A stretch of 64,000 nt of DNA from Hymenobacter fodinae (GCF_004745825.1 NZ_SRLA01000002.1:1426001-1490000); one strand, 5' to 3'. Positions 1 to 8,353 are shown, numbered from the stretch's first letter. Translations and numbers: made by a program. The notes: generated by a model from the sequence alone, not told the origin.

Positions 1-1519
1 GTCGCGCCCGATCTGGTAAGGGCTTCGCAGCGGGGGTGAGGTCCAGCACCATAACCTGTTGGTTGGGAGTGTGGAATGCGGACCAGGGCGGCAGACCGGG
101 GCCGTTGGGGTTACCCGAGCGCACAAAATTCACCCAGTAGCTCGCCATCGTTTCGGCTAACTGATAATCAGTGGGCTCCCAGGGACGGCGCACGGCCTTA
201 AGGGTGTTGAATACGTAAGGCACCTCTCCGGTGTGGAAGGCCCCGTATTTGAGGTACTCACCCGTAGCCGGTACTTTCCGGGCGAAGCGGTACACGTAGG
301 CGGGGCGCTGCAGTTGCTGGTCTTGCAGCGTAGCCCAGTTATAGGTGGGCAGACCAAAGCGCAGGTCGCGCGCTAGGTGCAACTGAGCGGTGGCCGCGGC
401 CGGCTCCTCATCTGCCGGGTAGAAGTGCAGCAGGCTATCAGCGTGCGAGCCGTATTGCTGGTGTATGCGCTGACGAAACTCTGCCGCCGGTAGCAAAGGG
501 CCATCTAGCAACCCTTCGTCTTCATTCCACCCCGTCAGCAGCGCTACAGCGTTGGAGTTACCCTGCCGCAGAAGTGCAGCGGGTGAAGTGGGTAGCACGA
601 AGCCATCGAGAACGGGACCTTTCATGGCGGGTAAGTGATTCAGGAGCGCTTCGGCTGGCAGCTGGCGCAGGGCAGCCAAAGATGGTGCTTGTAACTCTTG
701 AGCATACTGCGCACCGGCTTGCTCGGCCTGGGCCAGTGACGGATAAGGCCGGGCAAATGCGGCCCCGCTTTCGGCAATGGCTTGGTGAAACAGGCCCTTG
801 GCCAGCGGAGAAGCCACCAGACAGGTCACGCTCATGGCGCCCGCCGACTGCCCGGCAATAGTGACCCGAGAAGGGTCGCCGCCGAAGAGGGCAATGTGTT
901 GCTGCACCCACTGTAGAGCCGCCACTTGGTCGAGCAGGCCGTAGTTGCCAGAGGCCTTATGGGGCGACTCTCGGGTAAGCTCGGGGTGGGCCATGAAACC
1001 GAAGGGGCCTACCCGGTAGTTGATGCTCACCACCACAATGCCCCGCTTGGCCAGTTCGGTGCCATCGTAGATGGGCACGGCGCTGCCACCGCTCATAAAC
1101 CCACCCCCGTAAATCCAGACCAGAACCGGCTGGCGCGCGGCAGCCGAGGGGGCATTGGTCCACACATTCAGATAAAGGCAGTCTTCGCTAATCGGGGCTT
1201 TCGGAATCAGAAATTCTTCGCTCCACATGCTGAACGGCGCCGGGGCCGCTTGCATGGGGCTCGGCCCGAATTCCCGGCATGCCCGGATGCCGGCCCAGGG
1301 AGCAACGGGCTGGGGTGCTTTCCAGCGCAGCGGACCTACGGGCGGAGCCGCAAAAGGAATACCCTTGTAGTAAGCCACTTGGCCCCCGGCCGTTCGTCCG
1401 CCCGCAATGCGGCCACTGCGCGTGGCAATTACCCCCAAAGGTGAGGGCTTAGGAGAGGTAGCCAGGGCAGTGAAAACGGCCAAAGCCAGCAGTACGAGAA
1501 GAAAGGATAACCTACGCAT
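1..1519 (-). CDS. Type B carboxylesterase, 3' end cut by window edge
   Basis: Serine hydrolase of the carboxylesterase/lipase (COesterase) family, expected to cleave carboxylic esters outside the cytoplasm. About 506 residues are visible and the reading frame is still open at base 1, so the C-terminus lies outside the window. The ATG at 1519 is followed by a hydrophobic signal peptide (about residues 1-20). Visible hallmarks are the oxyanion-hole motif YGGGF near residues 137-141, SEDCLYLN at 111-118, and the nucleophile elbow GQSAGA at 223-228 (Ser225). A second, divergent family member lies just downstream on the same strand of the window (1662-3002) and would be transcribed first. The natural substrate cannot be told from sequence. 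Confidence 0.93.
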   Translation of the reverse strand, partial: MRRLSFLLVLLALAVFTALATSPKPSPLGVIATRSGRIAGGRTAGGQVAYYKGIPFAAPPVGPLRWKAPQPVAPWAGIRACREFGPSPMQAAPAPFSMWSEEFLIPKAPISEDCLYLNVWTNAPSAAARQPVLVWIYGGGFMSGGSAVPIYDGTELAKRGIVVVSINYRVGPFGFMAHPELTRESPHKASGNYGLLDQVAALQWVQQHIALFGGDPSRVTIAGQSAGAMSVTCLVASPLAKGLFHQAIAESGAAFARPYPSLAQAEQAGAQYAQELQAPSLAALRQLPAEALLNHLPAMKGPVLDGFVLPTSPAALLRQGNSNAVALLTGWNEDEGLLDGPLLPAAEFRQRIHQQYGSHADSLLHFYPADEEPAAATAQLHLARDLRFGLPTYNWATLQDQQLQRPAYVYRFARKVPATGEYLKYGAFHTGEVPYVFNTLKAVRRPWEPTDYQLAETMASYWVNFVRSGNPNGPGLPPWSAFHTPNQQVMVLDLTPAAKPLPDRAR

Positions 1520-1661
1520 AGGCGGAAAATAGCAAGCAGCTTGATAAAGGTGGTGTGCTGAGTAGCATAGGCTGTTCCCGTAGGCCAGTCGCCGCTAGAG
1601 CCCGCTGTCGCACGAGGATGCTGGCCTCATGTGCTACGGTAGAAAGCGGTGGGCAAGCTAC

Positions 1662-3002
1662 TCAAGAGCCCGATACTTGCTCTACCTGCAGCACACCCGG
1701 AAGCTGGAGCGGTGTGGGGAGCAAACCGGTACGGGCAAAATCGGCCCAGTGCTGGCGCACCTGCTTGCCTAGTGCATCAACCTCCTCCCAGTGTGCCTGG
1801 CCTAGCAACGGAGTGGCGGTCCACTGCGCCGGTAGGCCTAGCAGCAAAGGCAGATCAATGGTGTGGGCTCCGCCAAAGTCGCTGCCTGTGGGGGCAAACG
1901 TTACTTGAAATAAATAGGCCCGACCACCCGCACGGGCATGACGGCGGGCGAAGGCGCGGGCGGGGTCTAGATAGATGTAGCGGGAGCTGAGCGTCGTCAG
2001 CAGGTTGGTTGCCCTGGGGCCTAGCAGGGGCACGCGCGGAAGCCAGCGTAGGCCAGGGCTGATGACGGCAAAAAAGCGGGTTTCGTGGGACGTACCGCCA
2101 ATTAGCACCTCAACCTGCGGGGCAGCTGCCTTCCAAGCGCGCGCCACGTCAGCTTCGGCGGGCAGAGGGTAGGCACCGTACTGGGTGCCAAACGGCATAC
2201 CGCCCTTCAGGCCAAACCTGCGCGCCGCCCGCTGGGCCCGCTCTTGGTAGGCCAGTACTTGCTCAATGGGGTCCTCCGTTGGCAGCGGCCCGGTGGCTCG
2301 CAGCATGGCTTGGTTCATAGCAGCGCGGTTGGGAGCCAGGCCCAGCGGTGCACTATGAAGAATAACCCGCCGAAATAACCCTGTAGCGCCATCAGCTACC
2401 ATAAGGTGGGCAATAGCATCGGCTCCGGAGGAGTGGCCTAGTAATGTAACCAACGCAGGGTCTCCGTTGAAAGCCGAAATATTGCGCTGCACCCACCGCA
2501 GAGCTTCGCGTAAGTCGAGCAGGCCCAGGTTGGGAGGCGTAGTAGTATTGCTACCAAGGAAGCCTAGCAGCCCTAGTCGGTACGTAACCGCCACAAATAC
2601 CACTCGCTGCTCCTGCACCCAGGCGGCAGGATTATACAGGGGCAAATCGCCGGCTCCGCTCACGTAAGAGCCTCCGTGCACCCACACAATAATGGGCAAT
2701 TGCTCGTCGGGCCAACAGTCAGCGGGCAGGGTTATGGAGAGGCGCAGGCAGTCTTCGCTGAACGTGAGCTCCGTAAATAAGTCGCCTAGTACCTGATCTA
2801 GCAGCGGGTCGGGGACCTGAGGGCAGGCCGGAGACGGATTAGTAGCTTGGAGTGGAGTTGGGGAAGCAGGCTCGGCAACCGGGGGGTGAAACCGCTGGGC
2901 GCGGGCATACCGGATGCCGCTGGCGTGCAGCAAATTTCCCTCGCGCCACCCAACAATGGGGCCGGCCGGGGCCTGAAAATAAGCGGGTGTGCGGGCGGGC
3001 AT
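1662..3002 (-). CDS. Carboxylesterase family protein
   Basis: Second alpha/beta-hydrolase of the COesterase family, 446 residues, with no clear signal peptide, so probably cytoplasmic, unlike its neighbour. It has HGGS (109-112, oxyanion hole), SEDCLRL (82-88) and the nucleophile elbow GHSSGA (189-194, Ser191). A plausible acid is Glu307 (GTSHET) and a plausible catalytic histidine is His380 (GGAHTIDLP). It is shorter than the usual 480-550 residues, mainly in the N-terminal and central parts. It probably came from an old duplication with the 1-1519 gene, though similarity is limited to the motif regions. Substrate unknown. Confidence 0.9.
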   Translation of the reverse strand: MPARTPAYFQAPAGPIVGWREGNLLHASGIRYARAQRFHPPVAEPASPTPLQATNPSPACPQVPDPLLDQVLGDLFTELTFSEDCLRLSITLPADCWPDEQLPIIVWVHGGSYVSGAGDLPLYNPAAWVQEQRVVFVAVTYRLGLLGFLGSNTTTPPNLGLLDLREALRWVQRNISAFNGDPALVTLLGHSSGADAIAHLMVADGATGLFRRVILHSAPLGLAPNRAAMNQAMLRATGPLPTEDPIEQVLAYQERAQRAARRFGLKGGMPFGTQYGAYPLPAEADVARAWKAAAPQVEVLIGGTSHETRFFAVISPGLRWLPRVPLLGPRATNLLTTLSSRYIYLDPARAFARRHARAGGRAYLFQVTFAPTGSDFGGAHTIDLPLLLGLPAQWTATPLLGQAHWEEVDALGKQVRQHWADFARTGLLPTPLQLPGVLQVEQVSGS

Positions 3003-3054
3003 GAGGGGGCAGGAGCTGACCGAGGCGCTAGGCCAGTGCTTGAGGAAGCACTGC

Positions 3055-3279
3055 TTATCGCACGCGCAGGCGCTGACACTGCAACACCAGCAGCTGCTCC
3101 AGGGTTAGCTCGCCCAGTACGTAGCGCTGCCAGAGAGATAGGGTTTCGGCACTTACTTGCGGGATGCCAGCTTCCGTGATGCCAACAATGCGTTCGGCTT
3201 CCTGCAGACGTTGTAGCCAACCTTGCTGATCGGGAGAAGATAGGGAAACCGGCGGGGCTGGGAAGTACGCGCTGCGCAT
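3055..3279 (-). CDS. Small protein resembling the antitoxin VbhA domain
   Basis: 74-residue protein. The C-terminal half (about 25-70) reads as two helices with the pattern 'LWQRYVLGELTLEQLLVL', which resembles the helical domain of VbhA-type antitoxins of Fic AMP-transferases. The inhibitory Ser-x-x-x-Glu-Gly motif is not evident and no Fic gene is adjacent. It lies 52 bases upstream of the carboxylesterase gene and may be co-transcribed with it. A second small protein with the same C-terminal pattern is at 49989-50189. The family call is by motif only; it may simply be a conserved small helical protein. Confidence 0.5.
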   Translation of the reverse strand: MRSAYFPAPPVSLSSPDQQGWLQRLQEAERIVGITEAGIPQVSAETLSLWQRYVLGELTLEQLLVLQCQRLRVR

Positions 3280-3519
3280 GGAAAACGTCAGGAAAAAAGT
3301 GAAGCCATCTGTGGCTTCTGGCCTTATAACGGGGCAGCGGTTTTCAGGTTATAGTACCAAAGCGAGTATTTAACTAAAAGCTCGTCGGTAATACGATTGA
3401 GGCAGTGAAATGTAGCGGGTGAATGCGGGGCTTTTTTGCTAGGCCTATTTGTAAGCCGCTGTGGCTGCGGTAGTTTGATTGGCAAGTAGATTTGCCTGAA
3501 AGAAATTGAGAAAGTACCT

Positions 3520-4266
3520 CTATTTCCAGCGACGGATGTACTGGTCAAAGGTCTCCCGGTACCCTTCACTGATGGGAATAGTTTCGTTGGCAATTTGCAC
3601 GGTGCCGCGCCCCACGGAGGTAATATGGTTGAGCGCTACAATGTAAGAGCGGTGAATGCGCATGAACTGCTTGGGTAGGCGCTCCTCCAAGGCTTTCAGG
3701 CTCTGTAGGGAAAGCAAGGGCCTTGGCTCGCTGCGGCGGTAGACCTTGATATAATCTTTCAAGCCCTCAATGTAGAGAATATCATCGAAGGGCACGCGCA
3801 CCAACTGGTATTCCACTTTCAGGTACAGGTAATCCTCGGTGGGCTGGGCGGGTGGGGCTGGGGCGGGAGTGGGGTGCGCCACCTCAGCGTAGCGGTGGGC
3901 CTTCTGCGCGGCCCGTAAAAACTCCTCGTACGTGAAGGGCTTCAGCAAGTAGTCGAGTGCATCAACCTTATAACCTTCTAATGCATAGTGGTTGAAGGCC
4001 GTAGTGAAAATAACGCGCGGACCCCGGTCTGGCCCGGGCCCTCGGTCTAGCACCCGGGCCAACTCCAGGCCATTGAGGTCAGGCATCTGAATATCCAGGA
4101 ATAGGACATCCACGGGCGTTTCCTGCTGTTGCAAGCCCTTCAGGGCCGACACTGCACTGCTGTAGCTGCCTACTAGCCGCAGGAAAGGGGTTTTCTCAAT
4201 AAAGCTACTCACCAGCTGCAAGGCCAGGGGTTCATCGTCAACGGCAATACAATTCAGCGTCGTCAT
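3520..4266 (-). CDS. LytTR-family response regulator
   Basis: Two-component response regulator of the LytR/AlgR type, 248 residues. The receiver domain (1-120) has the acidic pair near Asp10-Asp11 and phospho-acceptor Asp58 in 'VLFLDIQMPDLNG'. After a Pro/Ala-rich linker (about 125-142) comes a LytTR DNA-binding domain (148-245) with the typical 'MRIHRSYIVALNHI' segment. Its start overlaps the end of the upstream histidine kinase by four bases (ATGA), so the two are translationally coupled and form a cognate pair. Target genes are unknown. Confidence 0.95.
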   Translation of the reverse strand: MTTLNCIAVDDEPLALQLVSSFIEKTPFLRLVGSYSSAVSALKGLQQQETPVDVLFLDIQMPDLNGLELARVLDRGPGPDRGPRVIFTTAFNHYALEGYKVDALDYLLKPFTYEEFLRAAQKAHRYAEVAHPTPAPAPPAQPTEDYLYLKVEYQLVRVPFDDILYIEGLKDYIKVYRRSEPRPLLSLQSLKALEERLPKQFMRIHRSYIVALNHITSVGRGTVQIANETIPISEGYRETFDQYIRRWK

Positions 4267-5402
4267 GCAGGCAGCGTCAAGGTCAGATGGATGTGGTACT
4301 CGTTGTTGGGGGTGCGCTCGGTAACCGTCAGGGTGTGGCGGTCGGGGTACAGCAGCTCAATCCGGCGTCGGGTGTTTGCTAGGCCAATACCGTAGTTTTG
4401 ATCCAGTGCGGCGGGGCGCTCATCAAACAAAGAGTTGTATATATCGGCCACGAGAGTTTGCGGATTGGGTTGCTGCACGTGAATGCGAATAGAGCTGGGC
4501 AGCACCGTGCTTACGCCGTGCTTAAAGGCGTTTTCTACGAAGGTCAGCAGCAGCATAGGAGCTATGGGAGCATCGCATAGGGGCTCGGGCGTGAGGTACT
4601 CTACGTGCACATTGTTGGTCAGGCGCAGCTGCATCAGATCGATGTAGTCGCGCACAAACAGCAGTTCTTGGCTGAGTGGGGCCGTGCCGGTCTGGGTTTC
4701 ATAGAGCACGTAGCGCATCATGCGGGAGAGGCGGTGTAAGGCCTCGCGGGCCCGGTCGCCGTCGATGAGGGTGAGGGCGTAGATGTTGTTGAGCGTGTTG
4801 AAGAAGAAATGCGGATTGATCTGCGCCTTCAGCCACGACAGCTCCGTGGTCAGTTTCTCTCGCTCCAGCGCCTGCCGCATTTCGGCCTCACGCTGCCCCC
4901 GCTGCACGGCCGCCACGCTGGTACCTAGGCCTAGCGCCAGCAACGTTGTGATAAAGATGGCGGGGTTAAACAAGCCGAAGCGGTGGGAGGGCATCTGGTG
5001 TGGAGGCCCGCCTCCCCGCTCGTTAGGCTGAGGAGGCGGAATGCCGGGCCGGAAAGTAGGGACCTGCATGGCGGGCTGGGGCGGTTCGGGCCGCATCTCT
5101 GGCCGAGGCGAGGCCACAGTAGTTTCCACCACACGATGCAGCAGCAGAATGCACAGCACGGCTGCTGCCAGAAACCCCAGGTAGGCCACGGGTCGGCGCC
5201 CGTATAACAGGCGTGGGACGGCCCAGCCTGCATTGAGGTAGAAGGCAACGGCGAGCAGCGCCAGTGTGGTAGTTTGCACCACCCAGAACGCCACTCCCTG
5301 GGTCCGGTCTTGGGGCTGCATGGCAAGCAGCATACTCAACACCCCCCAAATTAGGGTGTGCTGCAGAAGTGGAAGCCCCCAGCGCCGGGTAGAAGTGGCC
5401 AT
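4263..5402 (-). CDS. LytS-type sensor histidine kinase
   Basis: Membrane histidine kinase, 379 residues. The N-terminal part has four hydrophobic segments (about 12-28, 38-56, 73-92, 146-166) with a Pro-rich loop between the third and fourth. The His_kinase domain carries the phospho-acceptor His198 in 'QINPHFFFNTLNNIYAL', followed by a HATPase_c domain (N box 'ENAFKHGV', G box 'YGIGLANTRRRIELLY'). It is the partner of the overlapping LytTR regulator. The short extracytoplasmic loops suggest that it senses a membrane or small-molecule signal; nothing in the sequence identifies the ligand. Confidence 0.94.
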   Translation of the reverse strand: MATSTRRWGLPLLQHTLIWGVLSMLLAMQPQDRTQGVAFWVVQTTTLALLAVAFYLNAGWAVPRLLYGRRPVAYLGFLAAAVLCILLLHRVVETTVASPRPEMRPEPPQPAMQVPTFRPGIPPPQPNERGGGPPHQMPSHRFGLFNPAIFITTLLALGLGTSVAAVQRGQREAEMRQALEREKLTTELSWLKAQINPHFFFNTLNNIYALTLIDGDRAREALHRLSRMMRYVLYETQTGTAPLSQELLFVRDYIDLMQLRLTNNVHVEYLTPEPLCDAPIAPMLLLTFVENAFKHGVSTVLPSSIRIHVQQPNPQTLVADIYNSLFDERPAALDQNYGIGLANTRRRIELLYPDRHTLTVTERTPNNEYHIHLTLTLPA

Positions 5403-5599
5403 GCCGTAAAGTAAAATGAAACCTCCGGCAAGCTACGGCTAGCACGGGAGTATGAGCGTCAGCAATCCATCAGTGGCCCAAACACATCGACCGTTTCCTG
5501 TTCTGAGTCGTTAGGCGAGAAGGCGAAGCCTTACAGGAGAGAAATACCGGCTAGCCCGATTAGGCTGGGGTGCTGGTAAATCTGCTTACTTTCACCTTC

Positions 5600-6346
5600 A
5601 TGACCCCCACTGAGCACACTGAACAAGAGGCCTACGCGGAATTGCGGGCTTGGCAGCGCAAGATGCAGGAGAAGCCCACGCTGCTCAACCGCTTTGCACG
5701 TCGGGTGCAGATACGCCTGAATGCCCTGCTGCCCGAGCGGGTGCACGAAGCCATAACGGCGGCCATTAAGCACATGGTGCGCGGCGTGTTATTTGGCTCT
5801 ACGCACACCACGCGCAACCCCGTGCTAGATGTGCCGCTGGCGGAGCGGGAGGCCGCCATCCGGACCCGAGTGAAATACTACCGCAACACGGCCGCAGCCG
5901 AAGGAGCGGTAACGGGTGCCGGTGGCTTCCTGCTCGGTCTCGCCGACTTTCCGCTACTGCTGGGGCTCAAGCTAAAACTGCTCTTCGATATTGCGGCCTT
6001 CTATGGGTATGATGTAAAGGACTACACTGAGCGCTTGTACCTGCTGCACGTGTTTCAGCTGGCGTTTAGCAGCCAGCACACCCGCAACGAGGTGTACCGC
6101 CAGGTGGCCGACTGGGAGGCCTACCGCCACACCTTGCCCACCGATGTACACGAGTTCGACTGGCGCACCTTTCAGCAAGAGTACCGCGACTACATCGACC
6201 TGGCCAAGCTGGCGCAGCTGGTGCCCGTAATTGGGGCAGCCGTGGGGGCCGTTGCTAATTACAAGCTGCTAGAACAGCTCGGCGACACGGCCATGAACTG
6301 CTACCGCATGCGGTATTTCGCCGCTAGGCCAGCCCTAGAAAAGTAG
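5600..6346 (+). CDS. EcsC family protein
   Basis: 248-residue member of the EcsC family (named after the Bacillus ecs operon; molecular function not established). The ATG at 5600 (MTPTEHTEQ) is preferred to an in-frame GTG at 5570. Visible features are the N-terminal helix 'AYAELRAWQRKMQ', a Gly-rich membrane-like stretch 'AVTGAGGFLLGLADFPLLLGLKLK' near the middle, and a second Ala/Gly-rich helix 'VPVIGAAVGAVANYKLL' near the C-terminus. It is transcribed away from the LytS/LytTR pair, with a 197-base divergent spacer. Confidence 0.85.
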   Translation: MTPTEHTEQEAYAELRAWQRKMQEKPTLLNRFARRVQIRLNALLPERVHEAITAAIKHMVRGVLFGSTHTTRNPVLDVPLAEREAAIRTRVKYYRNTAAAEGAVTGAGGFLLGLADFPLLLGLKLKLLFDIAAFYGYDVKDYTERLYLLHVFQLAFSSQHTRNEVYRQVADWEAYRHTLPTDVHEFDWRTFQQEYRDYIDLAKLAQLVPVIGAAVGAVANYKLLEQLGDTAMNCYRMRYFAARPALEK

Positions 6347-6357
6347 GTGCTAGGCCA

Positions 6358-7047
6358 CTAGTGGCGGTACTGGTAGAAAATGCCGTTGTCGAACGGGGTC
6401 CAGAGGCTGGCTTTCTGGCCGCAGTATTTCAGGGCATCATTGGCCCAGGTGTTGCAGGTGTAGAGCCAGCCGTAGGTGCGGTGGGCCTCATAAAAGGAGT
6501 CGTCGCGGCCGTAGCTGTGCCCGGCAATATAAATGGGGCGGCCTAGCGCGTCGTAGCGGAAGCTGTCCTGAATGTACTGGATGAGCTTGCGGTAGTCGTT
6601 GTGGCTGATGCTGATTTTCACGCAGTCCTCGCTTTCGTGCATTTCCCGGTAAAAGGTGGTGTGCATGGCCGAGGTGCCCAGGTAAAACATGGCCTTGAAG
6701 GCCGTGCTGGCCTTTAGCTCGGCCCAAGTAGGCGTATCGAGGTAGAAGCCTTTATCTCCCCACCCAAACCCAATGTATTGCATGGTGGGGTCGTTCGATT
6801 GGGTGTTTTTCAGCAGGATGGTTTCCGTCCAGTCGATATACTCGCTGCGGGCGGGCACCACAATATCCGTGTGCACGCCGTTGGAGTAGATGTAAATGTC
6901 AACATCGGTGAGCGGGTCGGTGCTTTTCTTCGGCACCGTAATGCGCGATAAGACGGCGGCGGCAGTGAGGTAGAGGCCTAGGGCCCCGCCCAGAGTGCCT
7001 GCTACGTAGCCAATTGCTTTGAGGGCTTTTTGAAGGCCTGTTTTCAT
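6358..7047 (-). CDS. DUF2459 (TIGR02117) family protein
   Basis: Membrane-anchored protein of the DUF2459 family, 229 residues from the ATG at 7047 (MKTGLQKALK). That start is preferred to an upstream in-frame ATG at 7107 because a transmembrane anchor follows it directly (about 10-32). Conserved-looking features are 'YIYSNGVHTDIVVP', 'FGWGDKGFYLDTP' and the C-terminal 'YTCNTWANDALK', where Cys, His and Asn suggest an NlpC/P60-like papain fold (inference). No function is established. It converges on the EcsC gene, with 11 bases between the stops. Confidence 0.85.
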   Translation of the reverse strand: MKTGLQKALKAIGYVAGTLGGALGLYLTAAAVLSRITVPKKSTDPLTDVDIYIYSNGVHTDIVVPARSEYIDWTETILLKNTQSNDPTMQYIGFGWGDKGFYLDTPTWAELKASTAFKAMFYLGTSAMHTTFYREMHESEDCVKISISHNDYRKLIQYIQDSFRYDALGRPIYIAGHSYGRDDSFYEAHRTYGWLYTCNTWANDALKYCGQKASLWTPFDNGIFYQYRH

Positions 7048-7164
7048 GTGTTGCACAAATCGCCAGAGCCCAGTAGGCCCCAGAATGGAGAGGAAGTGTA
7101 GGCGCAATACGAGCCAAGTGGCCTACGGTTGATGTGCGGGCCGATCTAACACCCGCTAAAAACA

Positions 7165-7194
7165 AAAAGCCCCAACGAATGCGTTGGAGCTTTT
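7165..7194. terminator. Bidirectional intrinsic terminator
   Basis: Nine-base-pair hairpin with one mismatch (arms 7169-7177 and 7182-7190, loop AATG), flanked by A-runs on the left and T-runs on the right. On the minus strand it ends the 7214-7636 gene; in the other direction it could also stop readthrough. Confidence 0.8.
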
Positions 7195-7213
7195 CTGTGA
7201 GAACTAAAAACGA

Positions 7214-7636
7214 CTAGCTCTTGGCTTTCTGATGGCCTTTGTGCTTTTCGGCTTTCTCAGCGCGCAGCTGGGCGTATTCGGTGTACTGATCAGCACTCAG
7301 GATTTGCTTGAGTTGGGCGTCGTACTTGGCCTTGTCGGCCTTCATTTCTTGCTTGCGGGCGTCGGTTTTGCCGGCGGTAGCGTACTTGGCGCGGTTGGCC
7401 TGCATCTCTTGGTAACGGGCCAAATGCAACTGCCGCACTTTTTCCGTTTGCTCAGCCGAGAGATTCAACTGCTGAGCCAAGTGTTTGGCCTTTTGGTCAG
7501 CTTTCTGCTCGGGCGTCTTCTGGGCCTTGTTGGTCTGGGCCGTGCGGGGGTGACGGTTCTTAACCGGTACAGTCTGGGCCGAAACAGCACCAACCGAGAA
7601 GGTAAACGCAGCAAGAACTACAAGGAGCTTTTTCAT
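7214..7636 (-). CDS. Small secreted Lys/Ala-rich protein, DUF4890-like
   Basis: 140 residues from the ATG at 7636 (MKKLLVVLAAF), chosen because a clean signal peptide with an AxA-type cleavage site (VSAQT) follows it. The mature part is a charged, helix-rich domain with 'QQLNLSAEQTEKVRQLHL' and 'LKQILSADQYTEYAQLRA'. This repeats the helix pattern of Spy/LTXXQ-like periplasmic proteins and of the DUF4890 family common in Bacteroidota. Probably periplasmic; function unknown. A strong terminator follows. Confidence 0.8.
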   Translation of the reverse strand: MKKLLVVLAAFTFSVGAVSAQTVPVKNRHPRTAQTNKAQKTPEQKADQKAKHLAQQLNLSAEQTEKVRQLHLARYQEMQANRAKYATAGKTDARKQEMKADKAKYDAQLKQILSADQYTEYAQLRAEKAEKHKGHQKAKS

Positions 7637-7863
7637 GGGTAGTATCTGAATTATCAAAATCAAGAGGCGAAATGCTCACGCGGTCAAGAACAGCTTGGTG
7701 AGCTTCTGGAATGGGTATTTGCAAGTCCAGTGCCAACTTTTAACTCTGATCCAGTTATCGGATAAATTAAAAAAAGTCAATTAGGTCATTAAACCCTGTA
7801 GGCTACTTAGCGTCGGGTGGCGGTAGGAGAGGAGTGGCCTAGGCTACTAGCCATCACGGGCCA

Positions 7864-7896
7864 TTTGTAAATGCGCGCAGGCCGGGTGTACCTTTG
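7864..7896 (+). promoter_or_regulatory. Bacteroidota-type promoter for the SAM-riboswitch/permease transcript
   Basis: TTTG at 7864-7867, a 21-base spacer and TACCTTTG at 7889-7896 match the Bacteroidota sigma-70 pattern (TTTG / TAnnTTTG). The transcript should begin about 7903 and run straight into the riboswitch. The bases after the promoter (ACCAATTCTTTACC) are shared with the cysH leader copy. Confidence 0.75.
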
Positions 7897-7923
7897 CCCT
7901 ACCAATTCTTTACCGACAAAGGA

Positions 7924-8022
7924 TTGTTTTTATACAGAGGCGCTGAGAGACAGGCTCGAAGAAGCGTCGGCAACCATCCGCAACTGCCGGAACGGTGCCA
8001 ATTCCTGACCATATAAAAACAA
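7924..8022 (+). ncRNA. SAM-I (S-box) riboswitch, permease copy
   Basis: Aptamer of about 99 nt closed by a perfect 11-bp P1 helix (TTGTTTTTATA at 7924-7934 with TATAAAAACAA at 8012-8022). The core carries the S-box hallmarks in order: AGAGG, a GAGAGACAGGCTC..GAAG segment, CGGCAACC, and GGTGCCAATTCC. It senses S-adenosylmethionine. The long P1 directly abuts a GTG-started Cys-rich ORF, so the likely output is access to, or termination before, that ORF; the exact expression platform is inferred. The same element occurs on the minus strand at 24593-24690. Confidence 0.9.
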
Positions 8023-8028
8023 GTTGCC

Positions 8029-8139
8029 GTGGATTTTCGCCCCTGCCGTACTGCCCCTTTTGTAGTTTCCGCTGCCTGCTTCGGTGTACCCACCGTAGCG
8101 CCGGTGTGTTGTAGCGGTACGTGTTGTTGCTGTTGTTAA
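8029..8139 (+). CDS. Putative poly-Cys leader peptide (36 codons)
   Basis: Small ORF starting at GTG six bases after the riboswitch P1 helix and ending 'VCCSGTCCCCC' before TAA. It has 36 codons, nine of them Cys, with five Cys codons in a row at the end. The length matches the leader ORF behind the second riboswitch exactly. A shorter start at GTG 8104 is also possible. The role proposed here is cysteine-responsive attenuation: ribosome pausing at Cys codons when Cys-tRNA is low. This is inference, based on its position, the repeated architecture and the known polycysteine leader ORFs of mycobacteria. Confidence 0.6.
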   Translation: MDFRPCRTAPFVVSAACFGVPTVAPVCCSGTCCCCC

Positions 8140-8150
8140 ATCCGCCGCTA
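8112..8150 (+). promoter_or_regulatory. Hairpin enclosing the poly-Cys codons of the permease leader
   Basis: TAGCGG (8112-8117) can pair with CCGCTA (8145-8150). The loop contains all five terminal Cys codons and the stop codon. No strong U-run follows, so this copy may act on translation, or serve as an alternative pairing to a later structure, rather than be a plain terminator. From 8151 to 8353 I see no further gene; a small hairpin around CACC..GGGTG (near 8252-8264) is the only other structure noted. Confidence 0.4.
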
Positions 8151-8353
8151 GCGTCCAGGTTTTCTGCACTGTAGGTTGCCTGAGCACCGGTAGCGCTTCT
8201 CTCTCCGTATTCTCTTAGTTGTGCCGTTCTCCGGGTACAGCGTCGGTATGCGTCACCTGTTTTGGGTGATTTCGGCGCGCTAGGCCACTGCACACGTGTC
8301 CCACAACTAGCTCTTTTTCTCACTGGCCAACTGCAGGTTGGCACTTAGTCTCT

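Noticed and set aside
3055..3279. A complete Fic toxin-antitoxin pair
   Set aside because: No Fic motif (HxFx(D/E)GNGR) is encoded next to either VbhA-like protein.
7899..8344. Overlapping minus-strand ORFs opposite the SAM riboswitch
   Set aside because: They run antisense through the aptamer and the Cys leader, have low-complexity Thr/Arg-rich translations and no family features. The RNA elements explain the sequence better.
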